A stretch of DNA of 64,000 nucleotides from Hybos culiciformis. Its lineage: Eukaryota > Arthropoda > Insecta > Diptera > Hybotidae. Positions 37,580 to 49,274 of this stretch are shown piece by piece; position 1 is the stretch's first letter; the number at the start of each line of letters is the position of its first letter. The stretch covers positions 145,611,308-145,675,307 of the forward strand of contig OZ023273.1 of assembly GCA_964007475.1 (NCBI GenBank), in the 5' to 3' direction. Made by a program: the position numbers and the translations under genes. Below the pieces are notes generated by a model. It did no database searches and was not told the DNA's origin. It saw nothing but the letters and a program-made list of their open reading frames with translations.

Positions 37580-38199
37580 GCCCTTATCATGGAAGGCGCT
37601 GTCGCCGTCGCCAGTCGCCAAAAGCGACAATTTGGTATCATGGAAGTCGCTGTCGTCTTCAGGCGACTTGTCGTCTAGTCGCCTGGGCGACACTGGACGA
37701 CAATCAATTGAAAATCCGTATTATTGAAGTCGCTTTTGTCACCTTTTTAATAAATTTATTGTCGTCTGCTTTCAACAGACGACTAGTATATTATTTTGAT
37801 GATTCAAATTTAAAAAAAAAAAATTTTCAATAATATATTTTGAAAAAGTTTGAAAATTTTTTATTTAACTCAAGAATTCTGAAAAATGAGGTAAAAAAAA
37901 AGTTTTTTATTTATTAAAATCAATTTTTTTGAATTTGAACTTCAAAAATTTTTGAAATTTTTACGTTTTTTGAATTTTAACTTCAAAAATTTTTGAAATT
38001 TTTACGTTTTCTTTTGATTTTTATTTAGGTGTTTCTGTTATTCACAAAAAAAAATCATGTGTTATCGTATCAAGTTGAAGGCGCCTTGTAAATTACAGTC
38101 GCCTGAAAATTGGGCGCCTTCCGTAATAAGAAAAAGAGTCGCCGGCGACTCTAAAAGACTACTTTGGCGACAGACGACAGCGTCTTCCATAATTAGGGC
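37580..38199. mobile_element. MITE with GTCGC-rich terminal inverted repeats, 620 bp
   Basis: The left end reads gcccttatcatggaaggcgc then tgtcgcc. The right end, reverse complemented, reads gccctaattatggaagacgc then tgtcgtc. Both are flanked by TA (37578-37579 and 38200-38201), which would fit a TA-targeting superfamily such as Tc1/mariner; a 2-bp match is weak evidence by itself. The subterminal regions are packed with gtcgc/gcgac and gtcgtc words in both orientations, likely transposase binding sites or leftover repeat structure. The core is AT-rich and contains a 41-bp tandem duplication. No transposase is encoded. Confidence 0.85.
37929..38010. repeat. 41-bp tandem duplication inside the MITE
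   Basis: Two copies (37929-37969 and 37970-38010) of a unit containing acttcaaaaatttttgaaat differ at only a few positions. The unit holds its own small palindrome, ttcaaaaatttttgaa. Confidence 0.9.
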
Positions 38200-38201
38200 T
38201 A

Positions 38202-39319
38202 GTATAAAATTCGAAAAAATGATCAATTTAAATATTGCATTTTAAACACTACCAAACAAGAAAAAATTCTAAATTATTCCGACAAGTCCAATGTTGTACC
38301 TAATTCGAAATATTGTGAAATTTTATAATCTTCGACAGTAAGCTTTAGCACTTTGGTTTGAAATTTAAAAGTTTATTATTCCATAGGCACACCAACTTCA
38401 TATTTATTTAAAAACGATCAAACTGCCGGCGAAATTTGATCCAATTTTTTCTCATGAATGATTTTATGTGAAAAACAGGTCTTTTATCAGTTTTTTCCGG
38501 GTATAAATAAAACAATGTTTATTCAGTTGCACAATAATGCGAAAATAGACAGTATATATACAATTATGGTCAAAACCTGATCCTTTTTTTTTTATTAAAA
38601 TTTTGATAATGTTTTGTTTTTCTTTTTTATAGTTTTTATTTTTTTTTATTTGATCCTTTCCAACAATATTTTTATGCGGTTTGAAAAGGATCAAATAAGT
38701 TCTTTTGCAATATTTTCTTACAGCAAATATTCTTTACTCAAATGGTGTCAAAATACACGTAAAAATCGAAAGGCCGTTGTCTTTTTCTTTTTGTAGTTTA
38801 TGCATTTCCTTTAAAGTAAAATTTTTTTTTTTGAAAATTTATAAGAGTCCTTGAATTACCACTTTTAATTTCACTAGAAAAATAATTTTTGATTGCGATT
38901 AAATTGGAGTAGGTAGTAAATTTTATTTTGAGTGAAAGTGTAATTTGATACAGGAAAGGTCCGGTATTTTTATACAATTTTTTTTTTTTTATAAATTTGA
39001 TTTGAATTACATAGAATTTTATAATAAAGTCGTCTAGGTAGATTTATAATGTGATTAAGAAATTTGCCAGGATTCACATTAACACAAAAAAAATATTTCA
39101 TTCAAAATTTTTCAAAAAGTATTTTATTTTTAATATTAATTTCTTTTATTTCAAGGATCCTCTAAGACCTCGATGGACGTGTAGGCACATTAGGGTTGAA
39201 TCTAAGGCGAAAAATTATATGGAATAATAATTGGCGATTCTTTTTCATAAATAATTTTGAATTATATAAAGCGTTCAAAACCAAAATTCGAATAATAATT
39301 CAGAAAATCTTTATTTAAT
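38202..39319. other. AT-rich non-coding stretch with one short hairpin
   Basis: No gene. At 38647-38697 tatttgatcctttccaa pairs with ttgaaaaggatcaaata around a 16-nt loop, giving a 17-bp stem with one mismatch built around the AAAGGAT word. A GC-richer patch near 39165-39215 shows no open frame. Confidence 0.5.
38647..38697. repeat. Short hairpin built on ATCCTTT/AAAGGAT
   Basis: Arms tatttgatcctttccaa and ttgaaaaggatcaaata pair over about 17 bp with one G-T type mismatch. Confidence 0.7.
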
Positions 39320-39519
39320 AATAGTAGATTACAATACATGTTAAGAAAATTTGTTATTCTTGCGAGTTTTGTATACACACAAACACATAGACACGAGTCA
39401 TGTTTATATCACGAGACCGAAGGTCGAGTGATATAATATTGACGAGTGTCTATATGTTTGTGTGTATACAAAACGAGCTGTATAAAAAATTTGATTAACA
39501 TGTATTGTATACTGCTTTA
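39320..39519. repeat. Long palindrome of the modular repeat family (copy B1)
   Basis: The left half contains agtagattacaatacatgtt, tttgtatacacacaaaca and atagacacgagtca. The right half returns the reverse complements, including tgacgagtgtctata-like and tgtttgtgtgtatacaaa. The centre (39403-39434) is the hairpin tatatcacgagaccgaagg then tcgagtgatata, in which gacc pairs with ggtc. It is homologous to 13490-13686 in centre, arm order and outer ends. It runs into ctttaatgtgcatgtgagag, the start of the body module, which here stops at about 39541. Confidence 0.87.
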
Positions 39520-39654
39520 ATGTGCATGTGAGAGGGAGTTGAAAACAATACATTTATAATGAAAAAAATAAACAAAAAAGTTCAAAATGAAGCAAGGAAA
39601 TAAAATTTAATAAGGAAGTTTATTTATTTATCGAAATGATTTCAAACCGGAAGA
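39520..39654. other. Body start of copy B1, then unique AT-rich DNA
   Basis: The first ~22 bases (tgcatgtgagagggagttg) match the body start of the family. After that the similarity ends, so this copy appears truncated or interrupted here. Confidence 0.5.
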
Positions 39655-39785
39655 TTCCTAAAATATTAAAAAAAAAATTAGTAATTTTTCCAAAAAAAAA
39701 TTATTCATTTTCTTTTTTGCAAAAAAAAAAATCGAATAATTTTTTTTTAGAAAAATTACTAATTTTTTTTTTATTATTTTAGGAA
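39655..39785. repeat. Inverted repeat, 52-bp arms
   Basis: The left arm (39655-39706, starting ttcctaaaatattaaaa) and right arm (39734-39785, ending attattttaggaa) are almost perfectly complementary, both containing ttagtaattttt on the left or its complement on the right. The loop is about 27 nt. It sits between two parts of the modular repeat family. Confidence 0.85.
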
Positions 39786-40175
39786 CTAATGGTCTTCTTA
39801 AATTTTATTTAATTTTATTTTTAATTATTAAAAATAATAATAATAATTTTATAATTATTTTTTTTATAATTAAAAATAAAATCAAATAATAATTATATAA
39901 TTATAATTTATATTTACAATAAATAATCTCCTTGTTGCTGCCATTTTTCTCGTTTGTTGATAAAAGAAAAAAAAAATCTTACTTGACATTTGACAATCAC
40001 AGCAAACTTTATAATGACAACAAAGATATTTTCAGGGTTACCATTGTTCTATTTTTATTCATTTTGTTTTTTTGAATAAAAATAAGTGCAATTTTTGAAG
40101 TGTGGTTTAAATTTTTGTACTAAAATCCAACCACACTCGTTTAAAAATTTAGTAGTAGAGGTTCGAAGATCCTTT
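39786..40175. other. AT-rich spacer between repeat modules
   Basis: A weaker A/T-only inverted repeat lies at about 39815-39885, and a short one near 40100-40137 pairs gtgtggtt with aaccacac. No gene. Confidence 0.5.
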
Positions 40176-40294
40176 AAAAATAGTAGATTGAAACACATGT
40201 TAAGAAAATTCATCGACTGATCGACTGGCCGCTTTTTAGAAGAAAAAAAAATAGCCGCGTGTTTTTTTATTGGTTCTTTTTTTTTTTTTTGTTT

Positions 40295-40363
40295 GCTCAG
40301 AGGGAAAATATAGATTAGCTCAGAGGGAAAATTTAGATTAGCTCAGAGGGAAAATTTAGATTT
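40295..40363. repeat. 23-bp minisatellite, three copies
   Basis: Units at 40295-40317, 40318-40340 and 40341-40363 read gctcagagggaaaat followed by a/t-tagatta, with one base differing in the first copy. It occupies the place of the palindrome centre found in other copies of the family. Confidence 0.92.
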
Positions 40364-40517
40364 TAGCATTATAAACTAAGCTTTGTTTGACTTTGATATG
40401 ATGCATGTGAGAGGTATACATTTGCAATTTTTTTTTTTTTTTGGTATTTGTCTGTATTGAAATATTGTGAGTGTGAGTGATATTATTTTTGTTTATAGTA
40501 TTACGCAGTTCAAAATG

Positions 40518-40665
40518 AAGAATGTAAATACAATATAGAGCAATGTAAATACAATTTACATCACAGGGAAATGTAAATACAATTTACATTCCTCTATAAT
40601 TGCATGTGTATTGATGCATGTAATGGACCATTTACCGAGCTAAATTTGCGAATGTAAATACAACT
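40518..40665. repeat. Internal atgtaaatacaat repeats of copy B2
   Basis: The word aatgtaaatacaa occurs at about 40520, 40541, 40569 and 40650. Two of the copies extend to atgtaaatacaatttacat, a perfect small hairpin. Copy A carries an unrelated 31-bp repeat at the equivalent position. Confidence 0.8.
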
Positions 40666-40689
40666 TACCGAAGACATGCGCATTAAAAA

Positions 40690-43600
40690 CTTTTACAAAT
40701 ATGAATAAATGTGAATTTTCGATAATTTTTTTTTTTTTTAAATTAGTGTCGACATCAGAATATAGTTTTCTTTCTAACAAATTTATTTCTGAAATTTAAT
40801 ATTAAATTCTTTAATATTTGATTACTTACAAAGGACTCACGTACATTGTGTAAAGATTGTTAGGATTAGTATAGTCAACAAGAGATATCATAAAGAAATG
40901 AAGAGAACAACTCCATTAACACCTCCACCTTTAATTAAAGATTTATGTTCGTTTTTTTTTTTTGCAAATCTAGTTTTACGAAAATATTATTAAAATAAAA
41001 AAAAAACGATAAATTTAGAAAAATTAGGCCAATCTTACAAAAGCAGAATGAAAATCCTCTATAAAGTGATAAATAGATAGAAAAGCCATTAATGCAATTT
41101 CTATATAAATTAAATTCGTGTCCTTGTTAATAATTTGGGGATTAAAATCTTTTTGTGCTTTTGTATTAGTTTGGCCAAACAAGGTTTTTGGTTTCAAAAA
41201 TTGTATAATAGATTTCTTTTATTTTCTTGTATTTTTTTGAGCAATTTACATGAGAACTACATTATCCTTAATAGTTCTGCATATTATATGTGATTTTTGA
41301 GGCAAAAAAAAAATTTTAATCCTTGAAAAATTTTATCAGTTATGATGATTAATACTTTTTCGATTGTGTAAAATACTTTTTAAATTGAATCATTTAATGT
41401 CAAAAAAGGATATTTATGAATATCATTTTGATGAATACAGATGTCGACAAAAATATAGGGGACATCACATCAGTATTCAAAATTAAATGTTCCACATTAA
41501 TCCTGCGCTGTACGCGATAAAAACAATCAAAGATAAAATTTATTATTTATTTTGTTAGGTATAGAAAATTTTATTTTCCTTTTTTTTTTTAGAAAGCCGA
41601 CAGAATCTAATAATGGATTCTTTGAAGTTAGATTTTAAACTAATTCAAGGCTCCTAAATTTAAGAACACTAAAGTTGCGTTCATCCCAAAGAATATAATT
41701 AGGTCAAGATATTTCTTCGCTTGAACTTGAGACTGCTGAAGGACTGTAGTCCGTTTTCTAGTCAAACATAAATAGAAATATTTTAAACGAATCAAATCCG
41801 GGCTACGATTCCACAATATCAGCACCAGGTTTAAAGTTTTAGACAAAAAAATACTCATGAGTTTTCTTAAAAGTTTTTGACACCTTTGTCTCTCATTTTT
41901 AATTCAATTTTCTTTGTGACAAAGGATAATTGCTTGCTCCCCGAAAATGATGTAAAATCGGTTGATTTTATCTTTTTGTCCTTTTTATTTGAAAAACAAA
42001 ATATATATACGTATATTATTATATCAGGTGTTTTTCTAAGTATTAAAAAAATGTTATCTCTCTTCTATGATGATAGAATTCAAGAATTATTTATGTTAAT
42101 TGGTAAATATTTCTTTTGGTTTGATAAGAAAAGAGGTTATCAAAAAGGATAAAATAAAATTAAAAAAATAAAAAAAACTTAAAGGACAAAGAAAATGAAA
42201 TGAATTTTTTTTTTTCATTTCTTAAGGAATTAATAATGATGGAATAAACATGCCGCAAATTGTAATAATCCGATTAAAAATGAAATATTTTACAAAAATT
42301 TTGTTTCTACTTTTATTTTAGTTTTTATAAAAAAAAAAAGATTAAAAAAATTGATCACTAAATTATTAAGAAAGTTAAAATTTGTCAAACATTATAGTTG
42401 AAATATTCTTTATAACATAGTGTGTTAAATAAGGATATGCAGCTGTCCGTAAGCCTTCTTATGGTAAATTAACCCATTAGCAAACAAAAATTCTACGTTT
42501 AAGATATTCTCAAGTGAACATTTTTCAGTGTGGGAAACTCAATTAATCAAACAAAACAATGAAATGCAAAAATATATCAAAACAGTAGGGAAGCTTCAGA
42601 TTTATTTTTGGTTTGTGGAATTTTCAATATCAAAGTTTTCCATTTAAATTACTCATTTTGTAATTTATTTTTTAATCAATTCACTACATAATCATATATT
42701 ATCAATTTTTTACATTTATTCTCTAGTAAAAAAACGTAACACTTTATTCGAAATAAAAATAATAATAATGGGAAATAATGTAAACAATTTCTAAATAACA
42801 AGATAATCTTTTAAAATACAACAAAAAAAAAACCTCTTATCTATTTCCAACATGAAATACTTTCTTTGATGGAAATTATTATTATTATTATTTTTTTTTT
42901 AACCACAAAAGACTAGGAAATTGTCATTAAAATATTACACCGAACCCACAAAAAAAAAAAATTTGTTTTGAAACCACCTCTCTTTAACATTTTGATTAAA
43001 AATTTTGATTGCTTTGCATAAATCTACTTTTAACGAGAATAAATTTGTTGTAAGAATTTCAAACAATTTTTTGGCTTATTAACAGAATTATCTTGCAGAT
43101 ACAAGAGGTCAGCTGTCAGCACTCTCACGCTTTAATGAATATAGTCAATAGTAGACAAATTGACCGAAACTCAGAAACAAGTGTTGTAGCTTCAGTGTTA
43201 ATAATTTTATTTGGAAACTTAGACTTTGGTTGGTATAGATTAGTACAGAGATTACCATCGAACATAATATCGCATTTTTAAATTTTATAATGATCTTCTT
43301 AATAAACATAAATTGGCACTTAAACGATTCACATTTTATGTTAGAAACGCTCTAAAAGGAATTTCTAATTAATTTTTTTATGCGCTCATTTTTATTTTAA
43401 TTAATTATTGTTGTAGCAATTAATCATTCTCCAACCTTTGGAATGACCAAACAAAATAACAATTACAAAATAATTTAGAAATTATACCCTTAAAAAAAAA
43501 AATTTGAAAGATTATTTTCTTATCAATTCAAAGAAATTTTTGTTAAATTATTTTCTTCAAGATTTTAAAAGTTATGCCGCTATAAGCATGCCCTTTAAAG

Positions 43601-45169
43601 GTATTTATATAAAGAAAATAAAAAGTTCAACATTAGAAATTATCAACCTTGAAAAATATATATATACATAATTATTTTTTAACATTAACTACTGACCATT
43701 AGATGAAAGTAATTGAACTTTTGAAGTGAAATTTTTAATTTATGAAATAATATTGTCATTTTAAGAAATAGGGAAATAAAATCAGTGAATGCTGACTTTG
43801 AATAATAATATTATGAGGCTTTCAACATTATTCAAATAGTTAGTAGCTTAGAATAAGCGTAAAAATTAATTTTTTGCATAAGTATGACAGGATTTTCCTG
43901 AAGACTTTAATATTGAAATAAAAATATATTAAGATATAATATCTCAAAGAGGTCGAAATGCATTTCAAACTAAATTTTTGTTAATATTTGGAAATTGATT
44001 TCAAATTTATATTTTATATTTAAGATTGAGAATATATAGTGAACATTATTAACGAAGAAAGTTTATAAAATTCTATTTTAGGTTTTTTGTTGGATTCATG
44101 GAGCTATCACCTGATTCAAAGAGAAATACACAGCACAGCCAAAGCCATTAAGTTCAATTATATTAAAAATTAAACAAAGTTCATTTGTGTATTTCATAGT
44201 TTTTTTACCTTATACAAAATGAATTCAGTTAATACGTAAATGAAAAATTACCTAACACATTGATTTTTTTTTTCTTAAAAGCCAAATTTACTTTTTTTAA
44301 ATTAATTACTTTTTACTGATAACAGATCCATCTAAAAAAATAAATTAACATAAGAATTTAAATTTATTTTATAACTGATAAGACAAAAAGCAAACATAAA
44401 ATATTGAACCTTTCAATTTCATATTAGGATAAATTATGACAGTTCAACAATATCACTAAAACTGAGTTCCAATTCAAAACAATTTCGACGTAATCCGATC
44501 AAAAGTCATTGGTTATTTCCGTGGAAAATTTATCATTTTAAAAAAAATATCAAATTTCTCAAAATTTTTAATTGTACTTATTTTGCCTCATCTTTAATTT
44601 CATCAACGCATAATTAATTCTTATCTAATAAAAATTTTGAATAAAACAATTTTACATTCTACCAACCAAAGTGAAACCACAAAATTATAAAATCTTTCTA
44701 TTATTATCTATCCATATATCACGCTTAGATTTTTCTTTTATGCGACCGTACATTATCGTAATTCAACTATGTAATAACAATCATTTTTTATATTTTCTAT
44801 ATAAAAAAAAGTGCGAATTAGCCTTTTTTTTTGGTTTTACTGCATAGATAACATTCAAAAAATTCTGCTACAAAAATAATGAAAAAAATTTTACTTTTTC
44901 TTTTAATTTTTTTTTATTACATGAAACAAAAATATTATATCGCTTTAATAAAAAAGATGAGTTTTTTTTTCTTTTATAGATCTATCTCTTCACTGAAACT
45001 AAGTTTAAAAAAATTTAAAGCTTTCAATACAAGAGAAATTTTTAGAAGTTCAGGATCATCGATAGTTTGAATCAACAAGTTCTTGTTTTAAGTCTTGGTA
45101 TAACTAATTATTTCAGAGAAACACTTGAGTTGTTCGTTTCTGTACAATTTAGTGGATATTCATATATTT
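40690..45169. other. AT-rich non-coding stretch
   Basis: No supported gene. Short frames near 40919 (plus, MKRTTPLTPPPLIKDL) and 43080-43160 (after an acceptor-like attatcttgcag) are mildly coding-like but unlinked. A GC-richer block at about 41655-41850 shows no convincing frame. Confidence 0.45.
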
Positions 45170-45254
45170 AATTTAAAAATTTTAACTATTTTGTCGACTT
45201 ATTTCGCCTTCATGAGTGGAAACTAGTCGACAAAATAGTTAAAATTTGTAAATT
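45170..45254. repeat. miRNA-precursor-sized hairpin, 30-bp arms
   Basis: The left arm (45170-45199, ending ttttaactattttgtcgact) and right arm (45225-45254, starting agtcgacaaaatagttaaaa) pair over 30 bp with one mismatch, around a 25-nt loop (tatttcgccttcatgagtgg...). Length and loop size fall within the range of animal microRNA precursors, although the near-perfect pairing is more typical of hairpin siRNA or a young inverted duplication. Confidence 0.85.
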
Positions 45255-47920
45255 TAAATTAAATTAAATTGTAGTTTTTTTAAATTTATTATAGGTATTT
45301 ATTATTTAATCCATTTTCAGTTTTTACAAAATATATAAAGTAAAAAATTTGATAATTCATACTTACTGGCTCCTTGAGCACTCTAAGTCATTCTAATATA
45401 CTATACTTAACTTAAATTGTAGAGCAACACAAGTGTTTTTCTTTAAAATAAGTATTTATTAATTTATTAATTGACGCATTAAAAAAAATAAATGTTATTA
45501 AAAATTTCTGAAACCTTTTCTAATACCAATATATATTATATGTACTCAATGGATATTAAAACACGATTAACGACTGAATAAATCATTTATTAAAAATTTT
45601 TTCGTTTTTTTTCAGTAATTGGTCAAGTCGAAGCTTAAACTAAAAGTAACAAAACTTTGCTTTTTTCATTTTTTGACATTTTGTTTCTACTAAACTTGAT
45701 CTCAGTCCAAATTCATTATACATAAACTTTTTATCAGTGAATGGTGTAAATAAAAAGCGTAATATATATGAAAAATTATCCTTTGATCGTAAAAAAAAAA
45801 TAACAAAACAAAAACAAAAATATATTTAAAATCGCGATAGCCTTTCATTTTTTTTTTATATTGGAATAAAAACTTTACGAATGTCCTTTTTATATTTTAA
45901 TTTTAATGAATTATAGTCGTCATCTTGAACACTCAGAGCTTTTTTATTATATTGAACACATTTTATAAAAATATATTTTCTTATGTGTAGCAATAAAAAA
46001 ATATACATTCGAATTTTGTTTCAAGTATATGTTGTATTATAATATGAAGCCCATATAACGTTTATGAAATGGGTCTGCAAATTATTGCACTTTTATGTAT
46101 AAGTTGCTTTTTTTTGCTGTTATTTATTTTTTTTTTTTTTGGTTAATATATCCTTTTGTGCGTGTTATTATATAAAGAAGAAAAAAAAAAAGAAAAAATC
46201 TGAATTGATAAAAAATCGTAATGTCCTTTAAGAACATAAAAATTATGTTGAGTGGTAAAATAAAAATGAAAATAGAAAATACATATTTTTTTTTTTTGAG
46301 ATTATTTTCTGAAGGAGTAATTATTTTGCTTGAACATTTATGCTTCTGACAGTTTTTTTTTTTTTTTTCAATATTCATTTCCGCATAAAATGTTATTTTC
46401 AGTATTGAAATTTATATATTTTTTTTTAATTTAATAATTTTTGGTGAAATATATTGAAAATTAAGTAAAATCTATCTAAGAATTTTAATGAAATACTAAA
46501 ATAAAAAAAAAGCTTGTAAAAGAAAAGTCAATAAGCATAACATTGAGTTTTCTCGAATATGAACAGACAAAAAATCATTTAAGAAAATAAAGCTCAAACC
46601 TAGATTTATTTATGGTTGTTTTTATTTTAGTTCACTTAAATAGCTAGAAGAGTTCTGGCTGACACTTTTTTTCGCGGCTAATAGAAAATATAAAAATAAA
46701 TTTTAGCCTCCCCCAAGGACTGTTAACAATCTATTTTTGAAATATCCTTTTAACTTCGAAGAACCTTTCACCCTACCTACATTTTTTTTAAAAATGAATT
46801 TATCATTACAAAAATTAAAAAAAACAGAAGATAAATGTTTATATTTACTTCCAGATTTATTTAAATTATTATTTCACCAATAGATAGATAATATAAAAAA
46901 AAAAATAAATACAAATTTGAAAAGGTCAAAGTTGAACACATGCAGATGAATAGAATATTAATTTTTATTTCATCTTGCTTGCATTTTTTCATATTTAAAT
47001 TCCATATATTTTTTACAAAAAAAAATTTAACATTTTCTTTCATATCTATTAAAATGTTAAAAACTAGAATTAAAAAAACATTTGTTATTATTTAATCAAA
47101 AAAAATAAAATAAAATTCGGCTTCCTATTCGTAGTTTAAATTTTAGGATACATTTTTTAATTTTCATCATAAAAAAATAAGGGACAAACATATAGCACGA
47201 GACATTCATCTGCAACATAATCATAAACAAATTTCCACCTTGATCATATTTTATTTTATATTTACTCTTAAAAAAAATAAAACAAAGTTTTTGTATGTGT
47301 CAAATAAACCACGGGGAAAAATTACCCCAACAAAATTTCAAGCCTAATATAGAATTTTTAAAAACAAAATATCACATTCATTGGTTGTAAAAATAAAATA
47401 ATTTTGTAAATATTTAAAGTCAAAAGTAATATAAAATTTTAGATTAACACAAAAAATAATCAGATTCTATGTGCATACTTTGTTAATATGCATATTAATC
47501 TGAATTCAGTATTCAGTTTCACAGCTTTGAATATGGCCGACATATTTTTAGAAAACCAATTTTTGATACTTTCGTAATGCACTAAAGTCAGGTTTAAAGA
47601 GTCTCTCCAAATAAATGAAACAATTATAAAACTTAATAATATTGAACAATAAATATGAAAATATGATTGCCAAATGTCGAGAGTTGTGTTTTTTTGACAA
47701 CTTCTAGACTAAATATACAAACTATTTAGTTGTATGAAGATATACATCAAGCTCTATTTGTAGTTCTGTATAGTTTTACCTAAATATTGATACTAGTATA
47801 GATAAAAATATAATTAAAAATAAGAATTTCTCGTTTAATTATTTCTTTAAATGAATTCGATTAACAATATTACTTATAATATTCTACTCAAAAATACTTT
47901 CTTTACTAACTTATATCCAA
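45255..47920. other. AT-rich non-coding stretch
   Basis: No gene recognised. Poly(A/T) runs dominate, notably at 46124-46380. Confidence 0.5.
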
Positions 47921-48095
47921 TCAGTTTATGCACAACACAGTTGCTCGAAGAACAATCAATCCAATTGGAATTGATCCATAACTAATTAATGAAACAGAAG
48001 ATCCATCTTGCAAAATACCTATCCAAAGTTCAAAAAATTCTACGTTGTACCGTAGTTCTTCTGCCTTGAAAACTGGGAATTTGTCGAAAACAAAA
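47921..48095 (-). CDS. Candidate exon of an acetyltransferase-like (GNAT) protein
   Basis: A good acceptor (ttttatttgttcactag) precedes a frame open to TGA at 47921-47923. It reads FVFDKFPVFKAEELRYNVEF, then FELWIGILQDGSSVSLISYG, then SIPIGLIVLRATV. The pattern of F--D-F---E near the start, a DG-S-SL-strand motif and a following IPIGL strand resembles the N-terminal half of the acetyltransferase fold in insect arylalkylamine N-acetyltransferase-like proteins, where an F-x-DG-x-SL strand pairs with an (I/V)VG strand. Such enzymes transfer acetyl from acetyl-CoA to amines. Only this fragment is visible; the CoA-binding loop is not, and no strong donor is seen (weak GTGTTG after RAT). It could be an exon with the rest outside my recognition, or an isolated relic. 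Confidence 0.4.
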
Positions 48096-49266
48096 CTAGT
48101 GAACAAATAAAATCAATTTAATTTGATAAATATATATTTTTTAATGTACATAAATGTTTAAGTATTTTATATATATGAATTAATTAATTGTTATATAAAT
48201 TGCAAAAATAAAAAAAAATAATTAATTCTTCCTCATTTGATTTATTTAAAATTATAATTGTGTTTTATATAGATTTATTATTCGTGGATCATTTATCTAT
48301 GGGATTAATATTGTTCTTGAATAAACTGATATAAACCTCACTTGATAACATCAATCTATACAAAAAAACATTTATTATATTGTCCTTCCTTTCAATTATT
48401 ATTTTTTCATCATTATACTTTTATTATTATTCATGTTCTGAATATCAATGAATTTAACAAATTACTGTATAACGTATTTGGAATTTAACTTCATTTAAAA
48501 AAAAAAATCTCAAAATATTATATTACTATCACAATTTTTTTTTTTTCGATTTTTTTGAAAGGATTTCTCAAATTAAATTCTTAAAATCATTAAAAATCAA
48601 TTTTGATGATAATAAAATTCTAAAATATGTAATTTCAAAGCCACTAAACGGCTACCTGTTTAATTTTTTTTTATCCATTTTCTTTTTTAATTGAATGCAC
48701 AAAATGTATCTCATGGGTGTCCTATTCAAAATTCTGAATGCACATGAAATTTCATCCTAATAAATTTTATCCAAATTTACTGCTGATCGCTTAAATCTTG
48801 ATAAAAACAAAAAATTATTTCATTCAAAATAAAAATTGTTAAAATAAATTTTATTGCTGATAGATAAGAGATCGATTCTCATGCGTTCATCAGGTGTCGT
48901 GTACACACATTATTATCACAATTGCAGTTGATTCTCATAAACTTCTAGGTTTTGTTCTCAAATGTTTAATAATTTTTCTGAACTTAACTGGAATTAAAAC
49001 GCTGTATTTTTATACATAGATATTTGGTTCACAAAAACGTATGATACTATGATATTTGTGATTTTTTTTCAGTACACTTTGTGTCTATCCGCTGTGAATG
49101 GCTAAGGCCTCATTAATATTTTAAGTTGTTAGTTTGAAGTCCCACGATCGTAAAATTTTTGGTCCTTATTGATTGAAGTCAATTTAAACCCTTCTTAAGA
49201 CTAGCATTAAATTTATTTTTTATCGAAATTAGAAAATTTGAAAGCAGCTAAAGTTTTCAAACATCA
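48096..49266. other. AT-rich non-coding stretch
   Basis: No second exon matching the acetyltransferase-like piece was found upstream. A minus-strand frame near 48860-48955 (containing NVYTTPDERMRIDLLSI) is mildly coding-like but lacks good splice sites. Confidence 0.45.
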
Positions 49267-49274
49267 GATATACT
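49267..49274. repeat. Left target-site duplication of hAT element
   Basis: The 8-bp gatatact abuts the left end and is identical to 50058-50065. Confidence 0.9.

Larger units (their letters stand above)
40176..40689. mobile_element. Modular repeat element, rearranged copy (B2)
   Basis: It opens with aatagtagattgaaacacat then gttaagaaaatt, matching the left arm of the family palindrome, but the hairpin centre is replaced by a different middle (catcgactgatcgactggcc, then a 23-bp minisatellite). The body follows: gcatgtgagaggtatacat at about 40401, poly(T), gtctgtattgaaatattgtg, an internal atgtaaatacaat repeat, the conserved gcatgtgtattgatg block, and the end catgcgcattaaaaac. The end is an inverted match to the body start of the other copies. 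No coding capacity. Confidence 0.7.

Noticed and set aside
38057..38245. 62-codon frame on the plus strand
   Set aside because: It runs through the GTCGC-rich right end of the MITE and out into flanking DNA; the GC-rich terminal repeat simply lacks stops.
40295..40363. Regular 23-bp repeats considered as a CRISPR array
   Set aside because: The units are directly adjacent with no spacers, and the window is eukaryotic; it is a minisatellite.
40919..41010. Possible first exon MKRTTPLTPPPLIKDLCSF on the plus strand
   Set aside because: Good ATG context, but it runs into poly(T) and no donor is visible.
41640..41858. 72-codon frame on the minus strand in a GC-richer block
   Set aside because: No recognisable motif, and the block is open in only one frame by chance length.
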